A stretch of DNA of 64,000 nucleotides, taken from positions 62,001-126,000 of the forward strand of contig NZ_JADKYM010000005.1 in the NCBI RefSeq assembly GCF_015475875.1. Reading direction: 5' to 3'. The first letter of the stretch is position 1; each line of letters opens with the position of its first letter. Positions 27,482-35,348 of the stretch are shown here, piece after piece. The translations under genes were made by a program, and so were the position numbers. This DNA is from Sphingopyxis solisilvae. GTDB lineage: Bacteria > Pseudomonadota > Alphaproteobacteria > Sphingomonadales > Sphingomonadaceae. The notes below the pieces were generated by a model that saw nothing but the letters and a program-made list of their open reading frames with translations, did no database searches and was not told the DNA's origin.

Positions 27482-27515
27482 AGGGCTTCGGCGATGCCGG
27501 AGCCCTTTCTTTTTG
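27482..27515 (+). terminator. Strong rho-independent terminator
   Basis: 11-bp stem (27482-27492 with 27496-27506, one G-U pair) with a 3-nt loop, followed by ttctttttg. It closes the short transcript carrying the 20-residue peptide. 27516-27814 beyond it holds no gene or structure I can support. Confidence 0.9.
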
Positions 27516-27814
27516 TCTGCGATCCGCACTCCGGCCGACGGTCGGTATCGCCGCACGACGCCCCCGACGCCCCCATCGCTGCAACCTGTGGTGGTCTCCG
27601 CCGCGCGGTGTGATCGACCCGCGCGCTGCCGGTCGCTGCGCGGCGGCAAATTTTCTTCCGATCGCTGTGGCCCACGCCTCCCGCGCGCAATCGCGCGGAA
27701 ACACTGGCGATCCGGCGATACACGCCGTCCCGGCAGCGACGAGCCGAATCAAATTATCGACGAACCGAGTCCCTAATCTGTCATTTACCGTCTTGCATCG
27801 TCGCGCCGACGTGG

Positions 27815-27828
27815 CACTATAGATGGTG
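27815..27828 (+). promoter_or_regulatory. Candidate NrdR box 1 upstream of nrdA
   Basis: cactatagatggtg matches the NrdR consensus CACTATATATAGTG at 12 of 14 positions. Exactly 32 bp, three helical turns, before a second, weaker box. NrdR represses ribonucleotide reductase genes when dATP is high. Confidence 0.6.
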
Positions 27829-27846
27829 GGTAGACCGAGGGGGCAC

Positions 27847-27860
27847 CCCTAGAATTAGTG
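27847..27860 (+). promoter_or_regulatory. Candidate NrdR box 2 upstream of nrdA
   Basis: ccctagaattagtg matches the same consensus at 10 of 14 positions, with the right half (TTAGTG) nearly perfect. Start-to-start distance to box 1 is 32 bp, the spacing usual for NrdR tandem boxes. The nrdA start codon is ~180 bp downstream. Confidence 0.5.
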
Positions 27861-28038
27861 TTTGGCCGAAAATGGCGGATTTCCGTCGCCCCGACGACAT
27901 GGGCGCGGAAAACTGCTTCGTGCGGCCAAAATAAGTGCCCGCTCGGACGATTTGAATGCTAGGATCGGGGCTTCGTCCCGAGTCGAACAAGACAAGAACA
28001 TGTGCGCCGCGGCGCAATGGCAAACAGGGGCGAGTGCA

Positions 28039-29991
28039 ATGGATTTTCGCGAGACGGAACGGGTGGAGACGAGCGACGTGGCGACGGTGGAACTGACGAA
28101 GAATGACGCGCCGACGGCGAGCGAATCGAAGGGCGAATCGCCGCCCGCGGAAGCTCCCGCGGCCAAGCTCAACGACGGCAGCGAGCCCAAGGTCCACGCG
28201 CGCCGCTTCGCCATCGTCACCGACAAAAGCCGCGACGCGCTGCTCACCGATTTCGGCAAGGAAACGCTCGAGGACCGTTACCTCCTCCCCGGCGAATCGT
28301 ACCAGGATCTCTTCGCGCGCGTTGCCGACGCCTATGCCGACGATCAGGACCACGCCCAGCGGCTCTACGACTATATCTCGAAGCTCTGGTTCATGCCCGC
28401 GACCCCCGTGCTGTCGAACGGCGGCACCGGCCGCGGCCTGCCGATCAGCTGCTATCTCAATTCGGTCGACGACAGCCTCGAGGGGATCGTCGGCACGTGG
28501 AACGAGAATGTCTGGCTCGCCAGCCGCGGCGGCGGCATCGGTACCTATTGGGGCGCGGTGCGCGGCATCGGCGAGCCCGTCGGCCTCAACGGCAAGACCA
28601 GCGGCATCATTCCCTTCGTCCGCGTGATGGACTCGCTCACTCTCGCGATCTCGCAGGGCAGCCTGCGCCGCGGCTCGGCCGCCTGCTATCTCGACATCTC
28701 GCACCCCGAGATCGAGGAGTTCCTCGAGGTCCGCAAACCGTCGGGCGACTTCAACCGCAAGGCGCTCAACCTCCACCACGGCGTGCTGATCACCGACGAG
28801 TTCATGGAGGCCGTTCGCGACGGCAAGGAATTCGACCTCCGTTCGCCCAAGGACAACAGCGTCCGCGGCACCGTCGACGCACGCTCGCTGTTCCAGAAGC
28901 TCGTCGAAACGCGCCTCGCGACCGGCGAGCCCTACATCATCTTCATCGACCAGGTGAACCGCATGATGCCCAAGCATCACCGCGACCTGGGGCTGAAGGT
29001 CACCACGTCGAACCTCTGCTCCGAAATCACCCTGCCCACCGGCCGCGACCATCTCGGCAACGATCGCACCGCGGTCTGCTGCCTCTCGAGCCTCAACCTC
29101 GAAACCTGGGACGAGTGGAACGGCGACAAGCGTTTCATCGAGGATGTGATGCGCATGCTCGATAATGTCCTGCAGGACTATATCGACCGCGCCCCGCCCG
29201 AAATGGCGCGCGCCAAATATAGCGCCAGCCGCGAACGCTCGGTCGGCCTCGGCGTCATGGGCTTCCACAGCTTCCTGCAGGCGCGCGGCCTGCCGTTCGA
29301 GGGGGCGATGGCGAAATCGTCGAACCTCCGCATCTTCAAGCATATCCGTGCGCAGGTCGACGCGGCGTCGATGCTGCTCGCCAACGAACGCGGCCCCTGC
29401 CCCGACGCCGCCGATCAGGGGGTGATGGAGCGTTTCAGCTGCAAGATGGCGATCGCGCCGACCGCGTCGATCAGCATCATCTGCGGCGGGACCAGCGCGT
29501 GCATCGAGCCGATCCCGGCGAACATCTACACGCACAAGACGCTTTCGGGCAGCTTCTCGATCCGCAACCCGCATCTGGAAGCGCTGCTCGTCGACAAGGC
29601 GAAGAACAGCGATGCGGTGTGGAACTCGATCCTTGAACGCGGCGGCAGCGTCCAGCACCTCGACTTCCTGACGCAGGACGAAAAGGACTGCTTCAAGACC
29701 AGCTTCGAGATCGACCAGCGCTGGCTGCTCGAACTCGCCGCCGACCGCACGCCGTACATCGACCAGGCCGCGAGCCTGAACCTGTTCATCCCGGCGGACG
29801 TCGAGAAATGGGACCTGCTGATGCTCCACTATCGCGCGTGGGAACTCGGCATCAAATCGCTCTATTATCTCCGCTCGAAATCGGTCCAGCGCGCCGGTTT
29901 CGCAGGCGGGGTCGAAGCCGACAACACGCCCGAAGCGCCGAAGTTCGAGCTGCAGACCACCGATTATGACGAGTGTCTGGCTTGTCAGTAA
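28039..29991 (+). CDS. nrdA: Class Ia ribonucleotide reductase, large subunit
   Basis: 650 residues from the ATG at 28039 (an earlier in-frame start at 27862 gives an unconserved leader overlapping the NrdR boxes). Reduces NDPs to dNDPs. Active-site residues: Cys in PISCYLNSV, N-x-C-x-E in TSNLCSEITLP, Cys pair in AVCCLSSLNL, and a C-terminal redox pair in DECLACQ. The N-terminus is a charged stretch of ~55 residues followed directly by the catalytic barrel; there is no ATP-cone domain, so feedback by dATP at an activity site is not expected. Followed by a membrane-protein gene and nrdB. Confidence 0.95.
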   Translation: MDFRETERVETSDVATVELTKNDAPTASESKGESPPAEAPAAKLNDGSEPKVHARRFAIVTDKSRDALLTDFGKETLEDRYLLPGESYQDLFARVADAYADDQDHAQRLYDYISKLWFMPATPVLSNGGTGRGLPISCYLNSVDDSLEGIVGTWNENVWLASRGGGIGTYWGAVRGIGEPVGLNGKTSGIIPFVRVMDSLTLAISQGSLRRGSAACYLDISHPEIEEFLEVRKPSGDFNRKALNLHHGVLITDEFMEAVRDGKEFDLRSPKDNSVRGTVDARSLFQKLVETRLATGEPYIIFIDQVNRMMPKHHRDLGLKVTTSNLCSEITLPTGRDHLGNDRTAVCCLSSLNLETWDEWNGDKRFIEDVMRMLDNVLQDYIDRAPPEMARAKYSASRERSVGLGVMGFHSFLQARGLPFEGAMAKSSNLRIFKHIRAQVDAASMLLANERGPCPDAADQGVMERFSCKMAIAPTASISIICGGTSACIEPIPANIYTHKTLSGSFSIRNPHLEALLVDKAKNSDAVWNSILERGGSVQHLDFLTQDEKDCFKTSFEIDQRWLLELAADRTPYIDQAASLNLFIPADVEKWDLLMLHYRAWELGIKSLYYLRSKSVQRAGFAGGVEADNTPEAPKFELQTTDYDECLACQ

Positions 29992-30344
29992 AGAGTTTCC
30001 TCGCCGACACTTTTGGCATCACGCAATTGCGGGAAAGCCATGAGGCACTCGGCGCGGGAAAGTTCTGGACACTGATGGGCGCCACGCTGGCCTATCTCGT
30101 GATCGGCATCGCGCTGATGGTATCGGCCGTATGGCCGGGCGATTGCGATCACTCAGGTCGTCGGCTCACAGGGTTGGTGAAGAAATATAACTGCAGCCCC
30201 GATCTGCTTTCCGGGGGCACAGTCGAAATAGGTTTATTTGTCTGGCTATGGTCGATGCCGACGATCGTTGTCGTCGCGGTGGCCTGGTCTTGGATTCATC
30301 ACTTTCGGCGCAAGCGCGCCCGAACGACGCAGTGGAGTAAGTAG
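29973..30344 (+). CDS. Two-TM membrane protein between nrdA and nrdB
   Basis: 123 residues from a GTG at 29973 that overlaps the nrdA end by 19 bp in another frame; its TAG is directly followed by the nrdB ATG, so all three genes look translationally coupled. Two hydrophobic segments (FWTLMGATLAYLVIGIALMV; GLFVWLWSMPTIVVVAVAWS) around a Cys-containing loop (GDCDHSG, KKYNCSPD), with an Arg-rich C-terminus. Base composition is lower in GC than nrdA and nrdB, suggesting insertion into the operon. No family recognised; absent from standard nrdAB operons. Confidence 0.7.
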   Translation: MSGLSVKSFLADTFGITQLRESHEALGAGKFWTLMGATLAYLVIGIALMVSAVWPGDCDHSGRRLTGLVKKYNCSPDLLSGGTVEIGLFVWLWSMPTIVVVAVAWSWIHHFRRKRARTTQWSK

Positions 30345-31409
30345 ATGCCCCTTCTAGAAGCCCGCAAGACCTACAAGCCCTTTGAATATCCCTGGGCGTT
30401 CGATTTCTGGAAGCGCCAGCAGCAGATCCACTGGGTGCCCGAGGAAGTGCCGCTGGGCGAGGATTGCCGCGACTGGGCGCAAAAGATCAGCGACCATGAA
30501 CGCAACCTGCTCACCCAGATTTTCCGCTTCTTCACCCAGGCCGATATCGAGGTGCAGGATTGCTACCACGAAAAATACGGCAGCGTGTTCAAGCCGACCG
30601 AAATCAAGATGATGCTGACCGCGTTCAGCAACATGGAGACCGTCCATATCGCGGCGTACAGCCACCTGCTCGACACGATCGGCATGCCCGAAAGCGAATA
30701 TGGCATGTTCCTCGAATATGACGAGATGCGCGCCAAGCACGACTATATGGGCACCTTCGGGGTCGAGAATGACGAGGATATCGCGCGCACCCTCGCGATG
30801 TTCGGCGGCTTTACCGAGGGGCTTCAGCTCTTCGCCAGCTTCGCGATGCTGATGAACTTCCCGCGCTTCAACAAGATGAAGGGCATGGGCCAGATCGTCA
30901 GCTGGTCGATCCGCGACGAAAGCCTGCATTGCGAAGGCATCATCAAGCTGTTCCACACCTTCACCAAGGAACGCGGCTGCCTGACCAAGGCGGTGAAGGA
31001 AGACATCATCGACACCTGCCAGAAAACGGTGCGGCTCGAGGATGCGTTCATCGACCTGGCGTTCGAACAGGGCGCGGTCCCCGGCATGACGCCCAAGGAG
31101 ATCAAGCGCTACATCCGCTACATCGCCGACTGGCGCCTGGGCCAGCTGGGGTTCCAGCCGATCTACATGATCGACGAACACCCGCTCCCGTGGCTCGCCC
31201 CGCTCCTGAACGGCGTCGAGCACGCCAACTTCTTCGAAACCCGCGCCACCGAGTACAGCAAGGGCGCGACGCGCGGCGACTGGAACACCGTGTGGTCCAG
31301 CTTCGACAACCGCAAGAAGGCCAAGGCAAACGACGACGGCGCCGCGGCCCCGGTCGCCGAAAGTGACGGCGAGGACATGTTCGCCAAAGCGGGGATTGCC
31401 GCGGAGTAA
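30345..31409 (+). CDS. nrdB: Class Ia ribonucleotide reductase, small subunit
   Basis: 354 residues. Houses the di-iron/tyrosyl radical. The E-x-x-H-x-x-x-Y motif METVHIAAYSHLLD keeps the radical Tyr, so it is a tyrosyl (Ia) and not a phenylalanine-type (Ic) R2. Further iron ligands in FTQADIEVQDC and IRDESLHCEGI. The start MPLLEARKTYKPFEYPWAFD matches the short R2 form; no N-terminal ATP-cone is present. Residues after ~335 are an acidic tail. ATG follows immediately after the stop of the membrane-protein gene. Confidence 0.96.
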   Translation: MPLLEARKTYKPFEYPWAFDFWKRQQQIHWVPEEVPLGEDCRDWAQKISDHERNLLTQIFRFFTQADIEVQDCYHEKYGSVFKPTEIKMMLTAFSNMETVHIAAYSHLLDTIGMPESEYGMFLEYDEMRAKHDYMGTFGVENDEDIARTLAMFGGFTEGLQLFASFAMLMNFPRFNKMKGMGQIVSWSIRDESLHCEGIIKLFHTFTKERGCLTKAVKEDIIDTCQKTVRLEDAFIDLAFEQGAVPGMTPKEIKRYIRYIADWRLGQLGFQPIYMIDEHPLPWLAPLLNGVEHANFFETRATEYSKGATRGDWNTVWSSFDNRKKAKANDDGAAAPVAESDGEDMFAKAGIAAE

Positions 31410-31420
31410 GCCAAGCACAA

Positions 31421-31486
31421 CCCCATCCCGCAAGCGGGAGCGGCAGCGAGCCCCGGACCTGATCCGGGGCGCAGCGGGGTGGGCAG
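31421..31486. repeat. Intergenic palindromic element related to family D
   Basis: About 66 bp after nrdB: a first palindrome cccgcaagcggga and a second ccccggacctgatccgggg. It ends just before the start of the DUF4160 gene. Confidence 0.6.
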
Positions 31487-31499
31487 GAAGGAAAGCACA

Positions 31500-31742
31500 T
31501 TGCCCAAAGTCTTCGACTGGAACGGCTATCGCTTCCATTTCTATTCGGACGAGGGCGATCCGCGCGAGCCCGTGCATGTCCATGTGACCCGCGGCCGCGA
31601 CACCGCCAAATTCTGGCTATGGCCTGACGTCAATGTCGCCTATAACCGCGGCTTCTCGCCCCACACGCTGCGGCTTTTGAGCAACGTGATCCTGGAGCGG
31701 CGCAACCAGATTGAAAGGGCGTGGAATGAGCATTTCTCCTGA
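31500..31742 (+). CDS. DUF4160-domain protein (TTG start)
   Basis: 80 residues from a TTG at 31500, chosen because an aggaagg ribosome site precedes it at normal distance and the predicted N-terminus MPKVFDWNGYRFHFYS is the DUF4160 form; a GTG at 31479 would lie before the ribosome site. Conserved VHVHVTRGRDTAKFWLWP and C-terminal LLSNVILERRNQIERAWNEH. DUF4160 is usually found next to DUF2442, a pairing suspected, not proved, to act as a toxin-antitoxin or regulatory module. Overlaps the next gene by 17 bp. Confidence 0.8.
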   Translation: MPKVFDWNGYRFHFYSDEGDPREPVHVHVTRGRDTAKFWLWPDVNVAYNRGFSPHTLRLLSNVILERRNQIERAWNEHFS

Positions 31743-31980
31743 ACCCATCGCCGTTCGTTTTGACGACGACAGTTTCTGGGTGGATCTGGAGGACGGCCGC
31801 ACCCTCGGCATTCCACTCGCCTGGTTCCCGCGCCTCCTCCACGCCACCCCCGCCCAACGCGAAGCGGTATCGCTCAGCCGCGCCGGCCTGCATTGGGAAG
31901 ACATCGACGAAGACATCTCCATCGCCGGCCTGATCGCAGGCCGCGGCGACCAGACCCGCAACCGGAAAGAAGCCGCATGA
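31726..31980 (+). CDS. DUF2442-domain protein
   Basis: 84 residues: VRFDDDSFWVDLEDGRTLGI, PLAWFPRLLHATPAQREAV, GLHWEDIDEDISIAGLI is the DUF2442 signature. Start ATG 31726, inside the end of the DUF4160 gene (17-bp overlap); its stop overlaps the next ATG (ATGA). The tight overlaps on both sides indicate a single translational unit. Likely partner of the DUF4160 protein. Confidence 0.82.
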   Translation: MSISPEPIAVRFDDDSFWVDLEDGRTLGIPLAWFPRLLHATPAQREAVSLSRAGLHWEDIDEDISIAGLIAGRGDQTRNRKEAA

Positions 31981-32180
31981 CAGCATCGCAGCGCTCAAAG
32001 CCTGAACTGGCGCCCGACTGGACGGGGCCGCGCATCGACTTCGCCCGCTTTTCATCCGACCTCGCCGCGCGCCGCGCCGCGCTCGGCAATCCGGAACTGC
32101 CGCGTAAAGCAGGAAAAAACCGCACCAGCAGCAAAAAGGCGCTGCTCAAAGCCATCGACGCCGCGGGCGGGAAATGGTGA
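31977..32180 (+). CDS. Small basic protein, third gene of the DUF4160 cassette
   Basis: 67 residues from an ATG overlapping the previous stop (ATGA). Sequence includes TGPRIDFARFSSDLAARRAA and a basic end KNRTSSKKALLKAIDAAGGK that could bind nucleic acid. No family recognised. The coupling to DUF2442 is the strongest evidence that it is real and part of the same module. Confidence 0.65.
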   Translation: MTASQRSKPELAPDWTGPRIDFARFSSDLAARRAALGNPELPRKAGKNRTSSKKALLKAIDAAGGKW

Positions 32181-32238
32181 AATCTACCCGGTGCATCCAA
32201 TTGCGCCACGGCAAATCAACAGGATCACGAAAAACAAA

Positions 32239-32469
32239 ATGACCGAAGAGAAAAAACAAAAACTCCTGATCCTCAGCCAGCCGCAGCGCGCCTGTCTGGA
32301 GGGCCTGTCGAACCGCCGCCCCCAACTCCCCACCGATCCCGTGCGCGATGAACTCGTGACGCTGGGGCTGGTGGTGCAACAGGGCGCCAAATGGGCGCTG
32401 ACCCCGCAGGGCAAGAAGGTGCTGGCGGCGAGCTCGAACCGGCGGAATGCTGGGGGGTTTTCGGTTTGA
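32239..32469 (+). CDS. Small winged-helix-like protein
   Basis: 76 residues starting MTEEKKQKLLILSQPQ. The pattern VRDELVTLGLVVQQGAKWAL followed by TPQGKKVLAA resembles the recognition helix and wing of small MarR/PadR-like winged-helix proteins, so DNA binding is possible. Start ATG 32239 preferred over a GTG at 32191. It follows the DUF4160 cassette by 58 bp. Family assignment is tentative. Confidence 0.55.
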   Translation: MTEEKKQKLLILSQPQRACLEGLSNRRPQLPTDPVRDELVTLGLVVQQGAKWALTPQGKKVLAASSNRRNAGGFSV

Positions 32470-32528
32470 GATAGCTAGCTTTATTAGAATAAAACACTAA
32501 GCGAGAACGCTCCTAGTGGAGTACAGTA

Positions 32529-32750
32529 ATGAGCGAGCAGCTAAGTTTCGATCAGATATCCCCACGACTTCCTACGCGATATGAAGATCTGGACGAAGTC
32601 TTTCGGGGCAGCTTGCGTCCCAATCAAGATCTCATTACGTTAATAAATTCGGCGTTCAAATCGATACGGATAACGGGCGGGATAACGTCCCAGATTCGAA
32701 TAACATTGACGAAACATGCTCGCTTCGCTGGTTTCATAGAAAGGCAGTAG
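32529..32750 (+). CDS. Orphan low-GC hypothetical protein
   Basis: 73 residues (MSEQLSFDQISPRLPTRYED...). Base composition is visibly lower in GC than everything around it, and A/T-rich DNA continues to ~32830, so it looks like recent acquisition or a remnant of a longer gene. Not recognised. The start has only a weak ribosome site. Confidence 0.4.
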   Translation: MSEQLSFDQISPRLPTRYEDLDEVFRGSLRPNQDLITLINSAFKSIRITGGITSQIRITLTKHARFAGFIERQ

Positions 32751-32972
32751 ATTCTAAATTCTCTATGTGGAACTACGGTAACAAAGTTATGGTGACAGGT
32801 ACGATAATTCGCAATTTGCTAGCTTGATCGGCGACTCATGGGTGCGGGATCAAGTCCGGCATGACGATCGGGAGAAAAGTGTCCAATCCGACCCAATCTT
32901 CGTCACCCGCGGATGAGACCCGTGGCTCGTCTGCCTTGATCCGGGGTCCATCGCAACCCTAGCCTCCACCCC

Positions 32973-33287
32973 ATGCACGCCGACTTTCAGCCCTGCGTCT
33001 ATATCACCGCCAGCGCGCCCTACGGCACGCTCTACACCGGCGTTACCTCGCACCTGATCCAGCGCATCTGCCAGCATCGGGACGGCAGTTTCGACGGCTT
33101 CACCAAAGGCTAAGGCGTCAAAACGCTCGTCTGGTTCGAACTCGCCGGGACGATGCACGCCGCGATCACGCGCGAGAAGCAGATCAAGAATTGGCAGCGC
33201 AAGTGGAAGATCGAGCTGATCGAGGCGGCGAACCCCGATTGGCGCGATCTGGCCGAGGAATTGGGGTTGCCGCCGTTGGGTAGGTGA
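32973..33287 (+). pseudogene. GIY-YIG endonuclease pseudogene (premature TAA)
   Basis: Reads as a small UvrC-type GIY-YIG domain protein of 105 codons: CVYITASAPYGTLYTGVT, LIQRICQHRDGSFDGFTKG, then a stop TAA at 33111-33113, then GVKTLVWFELAGTMHAAITR and EKQIKNWQRKWKIELIE. The stop falls between G and G-V-K, where the family usually has Y (KGYGV), so a single TAY-to-TAA change disabled it. The rest of the frame is open to the TGA at 33285. Confidence 0.85.
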
Positions 33288-33332
33288 CGTCGGCACCCGC
33301 ACCTACCCGCGTCATCCCGCACACCCATCATT

Positions 33333-33405
33333 CGTCATGCCGGACTTGATCCGGCATCCAATCCAGCGGCGCCGCATGGACCCCGGATCAAGTCCGGGGT
33401 GACGA
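33333..33405. repeat. Palindromic element family H
   Basis: 73 bp with two inverted repeats, gccggacttgatccggc (33338-33355) and ccccggatcaagtccgggg; edges cgtcatgcc and ggggtgacg. A degenerate partner lies around 32845-32960. Type common in alphaproteobacterial intergenic DNA. Confidence 0.75.
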
Positions 33406-33420
33406 CTAAAGCACGGTCCT

Positions 33421-33772
33421 TCTCCTTCGCGCCTTTGCGTCTTTGTGTGAGATCAAAATCGCCAGCATCCGGTCCAAACACCCCGCGCCATGTCGCACAA
33501 GGCGCCCAAATCCTCTTTCAAGCCCCCCGCCCCAAAAACCGCTTTCCTACCTCTTTTCGCCGTGCCACCCTCGCGGGCCTCGCTCTTTGACCCGTCCGAA
33601 CCCCCTGCCCCACCGCGCGCCAAAAATCGCGGTCGCGTTCGACCTTTGCGATGTTTCGCGCGGCCGCGGCGATGGATGACCTTGGCGATCTTTGCGCCCA
33701 TCGCCGGCCACTAACCCCTTGTTTCCGGGGTCGATGCGGTGACAAGTTTGACAACTTCCGGCGCCGCCGCCC
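33421..33772 (-). repeat. Long dispersed repeat, copy 1 (inverted relative to copy 2)
   Basis: The minus strand of this gene-free region is clearly related to 45741-46016. Shared blocks in the same order: gaagttgtc, atcgaccccggaaaca, aaacatcgcaaaggtcg, gtcaaagag, taggaaagcggttttt, then a Cgc-rich end of the type cgcagaggcgc. Core 33534-33770; about 75-80% identity by eye. No conserved frame. Confidence 0.75.
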
Positions 33773-33774
33773 GC

Positions 33775-34293
33775 TCAGTTCAGCGCCGACCCCGCCGGAA
33801 ACCCGCGCACCCCGGCGACCGCGAACATCACCCCGCCGCGCACCGCCTCGGGCGTGTCGGCCAGCAGATACAGCTTCACCAGCTCGCGCGTCACCTCGCT
33901 GTCGTCGTCGACCACCAGCCGCAGCGACGCAAGGCCCAGCTCGCCCTTGGCCACCACCACCTCGCGGATCAACGCCAGCGGCCAACGCTCGCCGCCGCCG
34001 CGATACAGCATCGCCCCGTCGTGCCAGATATAGGCGTCGCGCCAGCGCCACGCGCGGTGAAAGGCGGCGAGGCCGACCAGCGCGGCCAGCATCATGCCGC
34101 TGACCAGCAGATTGCCGAACAGCACCGCGCGCAGCATCGCCCCCGCGCCGTCGTCCCACAGCGGCATCGCCTGCCGCAGCATCAGCGCCGCGGCGGCGAG
34201 CGCGCACAGCAATTGCCCCGCCAGCAACGGCTTGGCCTTCAGCCGGCCCAGCACCACCCTTCGCGATCCCACAGGCTTCATCGCCCCGCCCAT
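33775..34293 (-). CDS. Two-TM hypothetical protein
   Basis: 172 residues. Two membrane segments (LLAGQLLCALAAAALMLRQA and VLFGNLLVSGMMLAALVGLA) are followed by a C-terminal cytoplasmic domain with strands YIWHDGAMLYRGG, WPLALIREVVVA and LRLVVDDDSE, reminiscent of small PH-like/STM3941-type membrane proteins. Start uncertain between 34293 and 34281. No operon partner; the stop abuts the long dispersed repeat. Function unknown. Confidence 0.65.
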   Translation of the reverse strand: MGGAMKPVGSRRVVLGRLKAKPLLAGQLLCALAAAALMLRQAMPLWDDGAGAMLRAVLFGNLLVSGMMLAALVGLAAFHRAWRWRDAYIWHDGAMLYRGGGERWPLALIREVVVAKGELGLASLRLVVDDDSEVTRELVKLYLLADTPEAVRGGVMFAVAGVRGFPAGSALN

Positions 34294-34335
34294 AGCAGCC
34301 TTGCCGCCGGGCGCCAGTCGCTATGGCGGCGCGGC

Positions 34336-35112
34336 CTATCGGCAGCGCGGGTGCGTGCCGATGTCGCGGATGTCGTAAACGCGGCCGTCGGCGACCGTCA
34401 TCTGGACGCATTGGCGGCTCGCGCGGCGGTTCCACACGCTATACGCAGTGTTGCCCGATTTGAAGCTGTCGACATTGCTGAATCCGCGGCTGCGCATCGC
34501 ATCGTCGGCGCTCGACGCGCGCGCGCCGTTCAGGTCCATAAACTGCCCGACGTCGGCATAACCGCCGCCGCCATAATGATGGCCCAGGTTCGAACTGCGC
34601 TCGTTCACCCCGGCCTGATAGCCACTCGAATAGGCGTCGGAGCGGCCGTAATTATGATAGGGCGCGTTATACAGGCCGTCGCGGTATCCGCGGTCGAACT
34701 CGCCCGTGCCCTGCGCGTCATATTCCTTGTCCTTGTGATGCTTCTTGCTGGCCAGCGCGGCGATCAGCGCGATCCCGGCGACCGCCGCAACCGCAGCCCC
34801 GGCATTGTCGCCGCCGCCGCCCTGGTTGCAATCGGACTTCGACGCGGTTTCGATCGACTGATATTTGCCGTCCCACGTCGCCACATGCGCGCATTGCTTG
34901 CTGTCGCGGTTCCACCAATAGCTGTGCTTGCGGTCATATTCGCTGTGCGTTTCGATATGGGTATAGCCGCGCATTTCCAGCTGCGTTTCGCCGCTCGACC
35001 CGCGCGCGCCGACCAGATCCTGCAACCCCGGCGCCTGTTTCGCCAGCACCGGCGTCGCCAGCAGCGACGCGGCCGTCAGCGCTGCGACCAACTTCATCAC
35101 ATAATGCGTCAT
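34336..35112 (-). CDS. Secreted hypothetical protein with an internal duplication
   Basis: 258 residues with a signal peptide (KLVAALTAASLLATPVLAK). Two related modules of ~65 residues (about 27-95 and 190-258) share the pattern LxDLxGAR-SS, MRxxGF/Y, YxxWNRxSxQC and DGxxxxI, each ending in Cys; between them is a Gly-rich hydrophobic stretch (GAAVAAVAGIALIAALAS) and a His/Lys/Gly-rich linker. The repeated QC...C pairs suggest disulfides in the periplasm. No named family. Start 35112 or 35097. Confidence 0.75.
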   Translation of the reverse strand: MTHYVMKLVAALTAASLLATPVLAKQAPGLQDLVGARGSSGETQLEMRGYTHIETHSEYDRKHSYWWNRDSKQCAHVATWDGKYQSIETASKSDCNQGGGGDNAGAAVAAVAGIALIAALASKKHHKDKEYDAQGTGEFDRGYRDGLYNAPYHNYGRSDAYSSGYQAGVNERSSNLGHHYGGGGYADVGQFMDLNGARASSADDAMRSRGFSNVDSFKSGNTAYSVWNRRASRQCVQMTVADGRVYDIRDIGTHPRCR

Positions 35113-35290
35113 GATCTATCCCCTGTTGCGATGGCATTGGGGGGATGGCGCGGCGCTTCGCGCCTGTCGCACAGCCCGAACGACCCCGCCGGACGGACCG
35201 CTGCGGCGCGTCCGGCTGTCCGAATCCTGTAGCGTAAAATCCGAGGTGAGTCTTTGACCTTGCACAAAATCCCGAGCACCTAGCCGGCAT

Positions 35291-35325
35291 CAAAAAATGG
35301 CCCGCCCCGGACATCGGGACGGGCC
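35291..35325 (-). terminator. Rho-independent terminator after the DUF2171 gene
   Basis: 10-bp G/C stem (35299-35308 with 35316-35325, one mismatch) followed on the minus strand by attttttg. It ends the DUF2171 transcript. Confidence 0.88.
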
Positions 35326-35348
35326 GTGAACGCCGCGCTCTGTGCCTG

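Noticed and set aside
30345-31409. NrdB as a class Ic (Mn/Fe) subunit
   Set aside because: The radical Tyr in ETVHIAAY is present, so class Ia is more likely.
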